Part shown: positions 9,866 to 19,309 of the stretch, one piece after another
How positions within the stretch are numbered: position 1 is the stretch's first letter
Layout: each line of letters starts with the position of its first letter
Translations under genes and position numbers: made by a program
The notes under the pieces: generated by a model
Seen by the model: only the letters and a program-made list of their open reading frames with translations
Database searches by the model: none
Told to the model about the DNA's origin: nothing
DNA from: Blepharisma stoltei
Lineage: Eukaryota > Ciliophora > Heterotrichea > Heterotrichida > Blepharismidae
Length of the DNA stretch: 64,000 bases
Direction: 5' to 3'
Assembly: GCA_914767885.1 (NCBI GenBank)
Contig: CAJZBQ010000017.1
Location: 310,001 to 374,000, forward strand

Positions 9866-12800
9866 ATGAGTAACTCTCTCTATAACGAGAGGTTTTGCAC
9901 AATAATAAATATTTTAATCGATAATTTTATTTCAATAATTCTGAAAAAACAAAATATCTTTCAAAGAAAGAATTTGGATAGTGAGCTTGGCGAGGGTAGT
10001 AGATCTCCTCTATCACCAATCTCTGCGACTGATAGTCCTCGACATTTTGAGTATGTTGATGAAGCGATTCCATTAATTCACAATACTCCTGATGGCAATT
10101 CATTTGAAATCAACCCGGATGCAATGGCATTCTTATCTTCTTTGTCATCGCCAATAGCAATCATTGGTGTTGCTGGAATGTATCGGACTGGGAAATCATA
10201 ACCTTATTTACAGCGATTTAGCACTTACTATGGGCTTTTATAATAAAAATATGATTAAAGTATTCAATATAAATGGGTTTATTTTATTTATATTAAAATA
10301 ATAATTTTTTTGGCTTAGTAAAAGGACTAAAGATAATATAACAAAATGAAGGCAATCAATGCGGCCTTTTATATCTTTTGAATCGAGTTTTGTTAGATCA
10401 AAAAGGCGGCTTTGGTGTAGGTCCTTCAATTAACCCTTGCACGAAAGGGATTTGGCTTTGGGGAAGACCTATACCAGGAACAACAGATGATGGTAAGATA
10501 TGCTCTATTGTGGTCCTGGACTCTGAAGGAATAGGCGCTCTTGATGAAGACTCAGATCATGACACTAGAATTTTTTCACTGGCTCTCTTAATAAGCTCCT
10601 GCTTTATTTACAACTCAGTTGGGGCAATAGATGAAAGCGCTTTACAGAATTTGTCATTAGTGGTTAACTTGACAAAGCATATTCATATAAAAACAAGGCA
10701 ATCTGATGAGACTGATAGTGAAGAATACGCAGCTTATATGCCAAGCTTTGTTTGGGTGCTTATTCTTCCTTAAGAAATTATTTTTAAATAGTGCTAATTA
10801 AATTGTCTTAAAAATTGAAATTTTAACTTAATACTCATGCAAAAATAAATTTAAAATAAATCTTATAATAAGATTAAAGTTAGAGACTTTGCTCTTCAAC
10901 TGGTAGACTCAGAAGGGGAAAGCTTAACACCTAAGGAATATCTTGAAAAAGCTCTCCAACCTCAAAAAGGGTTCTCAGATTCAATTGAAGATAAAAATAG
11001 AATCAGAAGACTTCTTAAAGAATTCTTTAAAGATAGAGACTGCTTTACCCTAATAAGACCTACAACTAAGGAAGATGACCTACAGAATTTAGAAGAAAAA
11101 CCCCTTGAAAGCTTGAGACCTGAATTCCAAGAACAAGTGATACAATTAAGAAAAAGGGTTATCGGAAGGATAAGGCCGAAAACAGTCAACAATAAATGTC
11201 TGAATGGCGAAATGCTTGCAAATTTAGTCAAAAATTATATAGAAGCTATCAATATTGGCGTTGTGCCTAATATAGAAAGTGCTTGGAATTACATATGTAA
11301 AACAGAATGTACCAAAGCTGTTGAGGATGCTCAAGATATTTATGAAAAAATTCTAATGAGCAGCGTATCCCACAGATTTCCTATAAATGAAGATTAGAGG
11401 AGATTAAATTCTAGCGATTCTTAGGGCTTATTTCAGCCATCGCCATCTACCGCAGGCTTCAGCTCAAGTGGCCCTAGTTACCTAGGTCATATCTCTCTCA
11501 GAGACTCACCCATGTTTGTGACTTGATCTCTAATTCTTGTAGCACTAACTCTCTCTCAACCCCTGGTAGTGCTCAGGGTACGGGTAAAATGCCTTCGCGC
11601 CTCCTTCTGGGATATCAGCCTGATACAGCTAAAATTCCTTCACAGAAGTGCGAGCCTGATATTGCGCTTTCTGTATATTGTCTCAGGGTCAATGAAAAAA
11701 TCCTGCTATGAAGTCCTGTCCAGAACATCCTAAAAGAATTCACTTAAGTTTGGGCTGGAATCAGCTCACAAGCCGTCCTGGACCTATTCACCACTTGCTA
11801 TCTTTTTAAAAAGTTATAAATGAAGAAGATTTAAAGTTACTGCATAAAGAGGCTAAAGAAGCCGCAATGGATCATTTTAATAAAATTGCTGTTGGGACTG
11901 ACAGGGATGTATATTTAAAGCAGCTTAAAGAAACCCTTGCTCAAAAATATGATGGTCTTAAAGCTGACAATGAGCTCGAAGCCCAAAGAAAATGTGAAAA
12001 ATTTTTAACAGACAATTTCCAAGTTATTGACCAAAAATTGAAAAATGGGGAAATTAAAAGTTTCTTGGATTTTGAGGCAAATTTAAGAAAATTGCAGCAG
12101 TTTTATATTGAGCATGGACCTGATGGGCCTTTTAGAAATGAAATTTTATTAGAATTTTGCTTATTCCTCTTCCTTAAGCGAACAAAACCATTGGAAAAAT
12201 CCCTATTTTCTGGCAAAAACACCCTAAATATAATATTTTTTATAAAAAAAATCTTTTGAAATATAAGTGATATTATTATAATGAATTTCTAGATGTTTAA
12301 TTTTAAACAGCTTACATTTTAAAACATAAGTTTTACAAATTAAATTAATATTTGCTTTCCAATTTTTGCGAATATGGATTTTTTATTCAAAAAAAAAAAT
12401 TTACTATAAAATATATAAATTTGTTAAACTCCCCCTCTTTTAATGAACAAAATTGTCTAAGGAGGGGGGATGTTAGGTAAGTATTCAGCTGTAAGTGATT
12501 TTTTCTTAAAAAATCTGACAAATGAGTTGAATTTGAAAGACCAGTTGACAAATGACCAAATAATGAGGCTTGAAACAGAGGTAAGAGAAGCAAAAGAAGA
12601 TCTTATGAGGGAAAAAGATGAATGGCATAGAAAGTACACAGCTGCTATAAGTGAAAAAGCTGAGCTTTCTGCTAAAGAACAAAATTTAAAAGAGCAAGTC
12701 CAAAACATGAAGCTAGAAAGAGAACAAGTCGAAAAAGAGCTAAGAAACGGCCTTAAAAACGCCAAAAACGAGCTTTTACAACAGATTGAATCTGCTAACA

Positions 12801-15800
12801 ATAAAGCTTGGGAATCTGAAGAAAAAATGAAAGATGCAGAACGATCAGTTAACCACAAAGAAGCTGAATTCCAAGAAGCCAAAGCCTTATTAGACCAAAA
12901 AATAAAATATCTAGAAACAAGCTTAGAAGAATCCCGAAGGCGAGAAAAAGAGTACATGAATGACTTAAAATCTCAGAAAAAAGATCATACTTCTTCAGTA
13001 AAAGATATACATTCCAGGTTCGAAAATCAGCTTAAAAACTACCAGTCTCGTCTTGAGTCAGAAACTGAAAAAATTTCTGAGCTAGAAAGGGAGCTAGAAG
13101 AAAAAGAAAATTTATATGAAAGATCCAAGGCTAATTGGGAAGAAACTGAGCTGAGGCTGAAATCAATGAATGATGATTATTTATCACAATTAGAAATGCT
13201 GAAAACTATAATAATCTATATTAAATTAACGCTCATATTTTATGAAATATATTATAGCTTAATTTAGCTTAAAAAAGTATAAATTAGATAGAAAAGAAAA
13301 CGAGACCAAGAAAAAAATAGCAGAACTTGTCAGAGACCATGAATCCTCAATTACCAAGCTTCAAGCAAAGTTTGAAGAAGTCGACCAAAAATTCAAACAA
13401 ACAGATGAAACTCTAAAATCCCAACAAGTACAATGGCAAAAAGAAAATGCTATTTTAGCTCAAAAATTAGAATTTTCAGAGCAGCACTATGAAGAAACTA
13501 AATCTCAGCTTGAAGAAGAAAGAAGACAGCACGCAAACATGCTTCGTTCAATCCAAGCCACCTCAGGTGAAAACGCTCGTGAAGAGACTGAAGCTCAGCT
13601 TCAAAAATTGCGCCAAAAATACATGGAAGATATGAAAAGCCAAGAAATTGAAATTGAAAGCACCAAAAAGAAATTCACAAGCCAAGTCGAAGATTTATTA
13701 AAGAAAAATGCAGAACTAGAGTTCCAAATTAAAGTAGAAACCAATGAATGGAGCAATAAAGAAAAAAATTTCCAGGAAGAGCTGACTGTTGTTACAGAAG
13801 ACAGAAATAAATTGCAGGAGCAATGCAATGAACTGCAAAAGAGACTTCAACAGTTTTCAGAAGAGGCTGAAGCAAAATTAAAGAAAAGAATAAAAACACT
13901 GGAAAATACATTGGAAGAGCTAAGGACAAAGACAAATGATGAAATCCAAGCTGCAAATGCAAGGGCTGAAAGCTCGTATCAACAGCTTAAAGAGTTTTAT
14001 GAAGAAGAGAAGAAAAGGATGGAAGGAAGGCTACAAGAAGAAAAAGAAAGGGCGGATAAGAAGTATAATATTATGTCTGAAGAATACGAAGACAGATTAA
14101 GACAAGAAGCTGATGCATATGAAGACGATTTGGCTGCTAAAGAAGACGAGCTACATGACCTAGAAGCTTATTATAATGATGAAATCACCCAATTGAAGCA
14201 CCAATCAGGACTTGACACCCAAAAAATTGAAACCCTTGAAAAATACTTAAAAGATAACAAAGAACAAATTGAAGCTATGCAAAAGACTCATAACTTGTCA
14301 ATGGAACAGCTGCAGGAAAGAATGAACTCAGAAAGAGCAAGCCTAGTAGAAAAAGTCGAAAAAATGGCTAGTGAGCTTGCTGCAAAAGAAAGAGAATTAA
14401 GCTCAGTTTCTTATAAAAAAGAACAATTAGAGTCCCAGTTGGCAAATAAAGAAGCTGAACTCTCTGATGTAAAGGAACAATATGATAGAGAAAAACAAAC
14501 TTTGGCTGAAAAATTCGAGCTTGCAAAGCAGTCTTATCAGAAAATTAATGATGAATACACTCAGAAGAAAAGCGATTTTAAGAGAGAAATGGCACTTTCT
14601 CAGCAGGAAAATGAATTCAAGGCTAAAAGAATTAGTGATTTAGAGAAGTCACTGCAGGAAGCTGAAGAAAAATATAATGAAACATTAAAAAGCTTAAAAG
14701 ATGAGTCTGGAGAAGAATTGTCGACAACGATTCAAAAATTGACAAAAGAAAAAGAAAGTCTTGAAGAGAAGCTGAACCAAAAGAAAAAATCACTCAAAGA
14801 GTTGGCTACAAGTTCTTCAAAAAATTGATTTATTAATTTCTCTGGATAATAGATAGTTATATATTTTCTTTGCTTTTTGAGCGATATCTTATTGGCAGAG
14901 GCATTTGTTTTCTTAAAACAATTAATTTTGTAAGCAAAGAGGAAATATAAGGAATTTTTTCTAAACAACGGCAAATTAAATTATATTATTGCCTAATATG
15001 AAGAGAAAAAACTATAGACCATAAAAAATATAAGCAGCTTAGAAAAAGAAAAAGCAGTTCTGGCTGAAAAGATTGAGATATACATTAAAATGGCTTGTCG
15101 GCCAACCCACCCTCTTAGCACCTATAGCTGGGGTGACCCAAGGACTTTATGGAATGAGGATGATGCTCGGTAATGTGTATTTGGCCAAGTTTCACTTGGT
15201 TTGGTGGAGCGCTATGTCGATTAGGTCAACAATCAAGCCCGAGGGAGAAGAAGTGGTGCTCGAGAGAAATGGCGGTAGGTGGCTGAGTGACAATAGGTCG
15301 AGAAACACACCTGTGGGTGCTACAGGAGCTTCTCCATAATTAAGTTAAGTTCTATCTGAAAAGCTTGCTAATTTAGAAGCCAAAAAGCAAGACATGGAAA
15401 ATCGCCTAAGAGCTGACATTGAACATCTTCAAGTTCAGCTTAAAGAGAAAAAGGACTCAGAAAGCACCGACAAGATGTCTGTTCACTTAGAAAATGAAAG
15501 ACTTAAAACCATGATGCAAGAAATGGAAAAAGACATTTCTGAAAGAAATTCTGCCTTTGAAAGAGAAAGAATTTTATGGGAAAATAAGTTTAACTTCCTA
15601 ACCCAACAGAGGGATTCCGCAAAAGCAGATTTAGCTGAATCTCAAAGAAAGTTTGATATTACAGTTGAAAACTTACAAAAAAGAAGTGCAGCTGAAAAAG
15701 AAAAACAAGAATCTGCTACTAATTTATTAATTTCTTCAATTGAAACGAGATTTACAACTCAAATTAAAGACATGCAGGAAGCTCATGCTTCATCTCTTAC

Positions 15801-16701
15801 CTCAACAATTAATTTTTTTTTAAAAAAAAAAAAAAAATAAAATTTTATTAATAAAAAAATAATTTTTTTTGCTCAATTGAGATAGCGAAACTATTGATAA
15901 AAATAAAATCCTTGAAAGAGACTTAAGAGCAGTAAAAGAAGAACTAGAACTCGTTAAAAGAGGGAGATCAAGTGAGTCAGGGTCTCTTGAAAAAAGAGTC
16001 AAAGATTTATCAGAAAGTGAGCAAAGACTATTAGCTGAAATTGACGCTTTGAAAAAAGATAGAGAAAGAAGAATTGAAGAACTCAGTGAATCAGCAAACT
16101 ACGAAAAAGAACAGCTTAAAACAAAACTTGCTGATTATGAAAAAAGAGCTAAAGAAGCTGAACATCAAAAAGGTCAGCTGTTTTTAGACCTTGAAAAGGA
16201 AAGAGCAAAATGGAATATGGAAAAAGACCATTTATTAGCTCAAAAAAATGAAGCTATGGACTCGTTAGAGAGGTCAGAAAAAAGAAGAGAGTCACTTGTA
16301 AGGGATAATGAAAAACTGAGAGCTGAAAAAGGGAAAAGGGTTGGAGGAGCTTTTGCACAGAGACCACCTGGAAGCAGCCAATTCAATAAAGGTGTTACTG
16401 GGCTTTTCCAAAATGCAGGAATATCGTTTGAAGAATTTTCTAAAGCTCCAAGGTGATCAATAAATAGAATAATTAATATAAAAAAAATTATTAAAAAAAT
16501 TATATTATTTAATTAGAATGGGTTAAAGAAAAAGAAAGCCAAGACACCAGTGGAAACTCAAGCCCTAGAAGTTCCACTGCAGGAACTGCTAGTCCACTTC
16601 CTCCTATGAGAGCAAGAAGCCCAATATCGTCAAGAAATCATAGATCAAGCTCTGGATTTGATTTCAACAAGATAGGCGAAAAGAAAGAAGGAGAAAAATA
16701 A
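9866..16701 (+). CDS. Giant guanylate-binding-protein GTPase with long coiled-coil tail
   Basis: Ten segments join through nine TA-bounded excisions into exactly 1701 codons. The N-terminal G domain has the GBP P-loop G-M-Y-R-T-G-K-S (about residues 105-112, continuing Y-L-L-N-R-V-L-L), a switch II V-V-L-D-S-E-G and the family R-D motif (F-V-W-V-L-R-D-F). A GBP-type helical region follows. From about residue 600 nearly everything is heptad-patterned coiled coil of about 1000 residues. The Ser/Pro-rich tail ends F-D-F-N-K-I-G-E-K-K. GBP/atlastin-like GTPases self-assemble on membranes; a coiled coil this long suggests a scaffold or tether. The first exon may hide one more in-frame IES in its AT-rich part (9895-9965). 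Confidence 0.88.
10199..10373. other. IES placed exactly in the GBP P-loop
   Basis: 173 bp removed. The left flank ends G-K-S and the right begins T-C-T-T-T-T-G; the joined codons read G-K-S-Y-L-L-N-R, the expected GBP sequence. The inside contains stops, so retention would abolish the GTPase. Confidence 0.9.
10761..10882. other. IES in the GBP gene at the R-D motif
   Basis: 120 bp removed. Joining gives F-V-W-V-L-R-D-F-A-L-Q-L, matching the conserved GBP motif. The ends are short imperfect inverted repeats (TATTCTTCCTTAAG against TAACTTTAATCTTA). Confidence 0.88.
11382..11826 (-). mobile_element. IES: type D1 retroposon with 12-bp target duplication
   Basis: TATAAATGAAGA is present at both edges (11382 and 11815). 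Excision at the leading TA gives R-F-P-I-N-E-E-D-L-K-L-L in the GBP gene (433 bp removed). The body is GC-richer than its surroundings and related to the elements at 21433 and 30888 (shared GCTTATTTCAGCC and GCGCCTCCTTCTGG-like blocks). A TTAA-containing tail is at the left, so the element lies on the minus strand. Confidence 0.85.
12162..12475. mobile_element. IES: family A MITE in the GBP gene
   Basis: 312 bp removed. The left end TTCCTCTTCCTTAAGCGAAC and the right end (CCCCCTCTTTTAATGAAC...TCTAAGGAGGGGGGAT) are degenerate family A termini. The junction reads L-L-E-F-C-L-G-K-Y-S-A-V. Confidence 0.88.
13207..13281. other. Short IES in the GBP coiled coil
   Basis: 73 bp removed. The junction L-E-M-L-K-T-K-L-D-R-K-E-N keeps the heptad pattern. 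AT-rich, ends TATAATAATC and inverse-like TATACTTTTT. Confidence 0.8.
14807..15030. other. IES in the GBP coiled coil (exact left end uncertain)
   Basis: About 222 bp removed. With these ends the junction is L-K-E-L-A-I-S-S-L-E-K-E-K. An alternative left TA at about 14832 also keeps the frame. The interior has several TAA stops. Confidence 0.6.
15079..15354 (+). mobile_element. IES: type D3 retroposon-like insertion in the GBP gene
   Basis: 274 bp removed; the junction reads K-I-E-I-S-E-K-L-A-N. The body is GC-richer (CATTAAAATGGCTTGTCGGCC at the left; ACACCTGTGGGTGCTAC near the right, then TAATTAAGTTAAG as tail). The CACCTGTGGGTGCTAC block recurs near 63634, defining the family. I find no clear long target duplication here. 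Confidence 0.75.
15810..15884. other. Short IES in the GBP coiled coil
   Basis: 73 bp removed, almost only A and T (runs of T8 and A15). The junction reads L-T-S-T-I-S-E-T-I-D-K-N. Confidence 0.85.
16461..16515. other. Shortest IES in the window, GBP tail
   Basis: 53 bp removed. The junction A-P-R-W-S-I-E-W-V-K-E-K uses a TGA Trp codon just before it. Confidence 0.75.
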
Positions 16702-16806
16702 GAATCAATAAACTAAAATACTAGTCTAAGCATTAAGGCTAAATAATCTATTTATATAATAAAAAATTGCACAAATTCCTATTTATTTTATGACAAAAAT
16801 CTTTCG

Positions 16807-17911
16807 TTAAAGTTTAGGATTAATAAGATTCGATTTTAATGGCAGTACAAGAAGGGTATGAACTTGATTCGGATGTGGCCTAGGAAAAACTCTTTTTCCA
16901 TCTACAACTAAATCTCCATAATAAGTAGTTTTCACCATTCATGGATTAAATTTTTTTCAATAAGGAAATCTTGTATCTAAAGAGCAAGCATAACAAAATT
17001 TCATATCATTTAAATACCCCAATGCTGATACAATGGCATTGATATAAATTGTAAGCCTTGCTGTCCTAAATTCTGGCAAAATAGATAAATTAGATGCATA
17101 AAGCACTTCTTTAGGATTGACATATTTTTTATTTGAAATATTGTCATTAGACATATCAAATATAAAAGGCAGACTTTCTGATGTTATTTTATGAATAAAA
17201 TCAATTTTTTTCCAAAATTCTCTTGCCCTAGCTCTCTCAAATGATTTTTCAGGATAAGAGGCTTTAGGTGCAGCAGTTACTAATCCTGCGATTTTTCCAT
17301 TAACTTTGGCACAGACGCTGTATTTTAAAAAGTCTGAATGCTCTTCATAATCTATAATTCTATGCTGTATTCAGTCCTCTGGAGCTATATTTAATTGTTT
17401 TGAGATATCCATGTCTGCTTGGCATTTTCCAATTATTTCCCGATATATTGGCATTTCATTTTTTCTTAGAAGACTTAATGTGATTTTTTCAGTACAATTT
17501 CATACATTTCCATTACTCACCTATGAGTGAAAAAAAAAAATTTGAAAAATCCCAAAAATAACCCTACATACAAACAAAAAAATTTTTATTGATATATAAG
17601 TGATGATTAATATAATAAATTATGTTTAATTTTGAACAAAATAAATATTTGCTTTCAAATTTTTTTTAATTTCGAAACTATAAAATTTCTTTCTAAATTT
17701 TTAAAAAAAAAACCTTCTGCTCGAACAAAATTTTTTTTTCGCTGGAGAGCTAGGAAAATTTAATTAGTTCTGACTTGCATGCTGGACTAGTATCAATTAG
17801 ATTGAACGCTCTTTGAAAATCCCCTCTAAACAGTCACGAAAGGTCACAAGTAGCTTCCATATTAATTCTTTCAATAATTAAAATATTTTCAAAAAAACCT
17901 CTACTACCCAT
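16807..17911 (-). CDS. GNAT-like acetyltransferase (putative), split by a MITE
   Basis: Two segments join at TA into 281 codons, start M-G-S-R-G-F-F-E (17911), stop TAA at 16807. The middle resembles a GNAT fold: V-C-A-K-V-N-G-K-I-A-G-L-V-T-A as a beta hairpin, a helical stretch, then E-V-L-Y-A-S-N-L-S-I-L-P-E-F-R and a final beta region W-K-K-F-N-P-W-M-V-K-T-T-Y-Y-G. No clear acetyl-CoA Q/R-x-x-G-x-G/A loop is seen; R-T-A-R-L-T-I may stand in its place. GNAT enzymes transfer acetyl groups to amines. The substrate is unknown and the family assignment is only moderate. Several Trp are TGA. Confidence 0.6.
17503..17766. mobile_element. IES: family A MITE in the GNAT-like gene
   Basis: 262 bp removed. 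Minus-strand ends TAATTAAATTTTCCTAGCTC and, inverted, TACATTTCCATTACTCACC align with each other. The family A core (TTGATATATAAGTGATGATTAA) lies inside. The junction reads C-K-S-E-L-W-N-C-T-E-K. Confidence 0.75.
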
Positions 17912-17969
17912 TTCCCATCAGCTTATTAAAACATCTATTACCTAAAATTCCTAAAAGCTGCTATTTAGC

Positions 17970-18599
17970 TTAGTAAGTCTTGACGTCCACATCTGGATTA
18001 TCGAATTCATCAATCATCATTTTCAGTTCATCATTATTGCTGAATACCGATTTATCTTGGTTCATCTTCATATGGTGCCACATATCAGAAAGCCAGTTCA
18101 GCTGCACATTGCTGCAGTATTCTACCATATCTAGCATTTCTTGGTAGCATTCTGGGTTGAATTTCTCTCCAGGCTTCTCCAGAATTTGAGGGAGCAGAGT
18201 ATTTCCTTCGCATTTCTTATAAGCTCTAAAACGGAAGAAACAGACAGTATTTTTGTCTCTTAACGTGTCAGCGTAGCTGAGGGAGACTGTTCTTGTGCCG
18301 AATTCTTTAGCTTTGCTTCTCTGGTATGAATTGGATTTGCCTGTAGGGTTGTAGCCGTGGTGAGGTTTAAAACGCCAGCCATCTGGGGAGTTATAGTTTT
18401 TATGCAGAGGCATAGTGATGTAGTATTGCTCTGTTTTAGGGTCCCAGTAGAAAATCTTGTAGAATAAGCGAAAATAGTCTTTAAGCTTTTGACGCTCCCA
18501 TACTGCATCAGTTCTGAGACGGACTTCACGTTGGTATTCTTCCCAATCAATCCCTTTATTGGAGAAGTCATACCCAGGGTCATATTTCATGAACGCCAT
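17970..18599 (-). CDS. Conserved-looking hypothetical protein, 209 residues
   Basis: An uninterrupted frame from ATG 18599 to TAA. The protein is soluble, unusually rich in Tyr, Trp, Phe and Lys, with clusters such as Y-F-R-L-F-Y-K-I-F-Y-W-D-P-K and P-D-G-W-R-F-K-P-H-H-G-Y. Four Cys are scattered (C-F-F-R-F-R-A-Y-K-K-C and others). The codon use and lack of stops say it is real. The composition reminds me of accessory subunits of ciliate mitochondrial complexes, but that is inference; no named domain is visible. Confidence 0.75.
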   Translation of the reverse strand: MAFMKYDPGYDFSNKGIDWEEYQREVRLRTDAVWERQKLKDYFRLFYKIFYWDPKTEQYYITMPLHKNYNSPDGWRFKPHHGYNPTGKSNSYQRSKAKEFGTRTVSLSYADTLRDKNTVCFFRFRAYKKCEGNTLLPQILEKPGEKFNPECYQEMLDMVEYCSNVQLNWLSDMWHHMKMNQDKSVFSNNDELKMMIDEFDNPDVDVKTY

Positions 18600-18775
18600 T
18601 AAAAATTATTGCAAAGATAAGGAAAGGAGGATTTAATGTGATTTAAATTTAGATTTATGAGGGAAAATGAAAATAAAGTACTTTTTGTAAAAATTTAACG
18701 TGAAAAATAAATTTTTCTTTCATTTTGAGGGTAATTATTTGTTTTTATAATAATTAATTTCATAATCTAGTTCAA

Positions 18776-19078
18776 TTATAGCTTTTTTGCTGATATTTTT
18801 TCTTCTATCTTAGAAATTCTGATTTTTATTCCATCTGTTCGTTTTTTTATTCTTTCTAATCTGGCTTTATATTTTTCAATAGACTCGCATGCAGCTGTAA
18901 TTTTTGATTCATCAATAATGGCAGACAGCTCTTTAATTCCTTGAAGTTTTTCTTCTAAGGCGCTCAATGTTTTATGTAGTTCATTTTGCGAAATTTCTAC
19001 TTTTTCTGCAGTGCTTGAACAAATCGTGGTTACGTTTTCCAAAGCTTTATTTAAAGCTGATTCTATTTCTTGTGCCAT
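18776..19078 (-). CDS. Small coiled-coil protein, Snapin/BLOC-1-like
   Basis: A 100-residue, almost entirely helical protein starting M-A-Q-E-I-E-S-A-L. The central heptads (S-Q-N-E-L-H-K-T-L-S-A-L-E-E-K-L, then R-L-E-R-I-K-K-R-T-D-G-I-K) resemble the Snapin/BLOC-1 or BORC subunit pattern, which links lysosome-related organelles to transport. The likeness is in pattern only; any small coiled coil could look like this. No IES is present. Confidence 0.55.
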   Translation of the reverse strand: MAQEIESALNKALENVTTICSSTAEKVEISQNELHKTLSALEEKLQGIKELSAIIDESKITAACESIEKYKARLERIKKRTDGIKIRISKIEEKISAKKL

Positions 19079-19309
19079 TTATCTAATTATTTCATATTTA
19101 TTTAGCTATCTCCTCAAAAAACATAGGCCGCTATGTGTTGTGGCAGATAGAAATTATTTGATCAGCTCTATAGTTTTGTACTTTGAATTATCTGATAATA
19201 ATTTTAAGTTATTTTCTAATGAAAATACAAGGCAAAGTGTATATTTTTAATTAAATTAATTTTTGGAATTATTTTTGTAATTTATTATAATTATTTCCGT
19301 TAACTGCCA

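Noticed and set aside
12457-12957. Minus-strand frame of 166 codons
   Set aside because: Antisense of the GBP coiled coil; Ser/Phe/Leu-rich as expected for the reverse of Glu/Lys heptads.
15073-15339. Open frame of 88 codons (starting M-R-Y-T-L-K-W)
   Set aside because: It lies inside the retroposon-like insertion that interrupts the GBP coiled coil; no domain, and the related copy at 63214 does not keep the frame.
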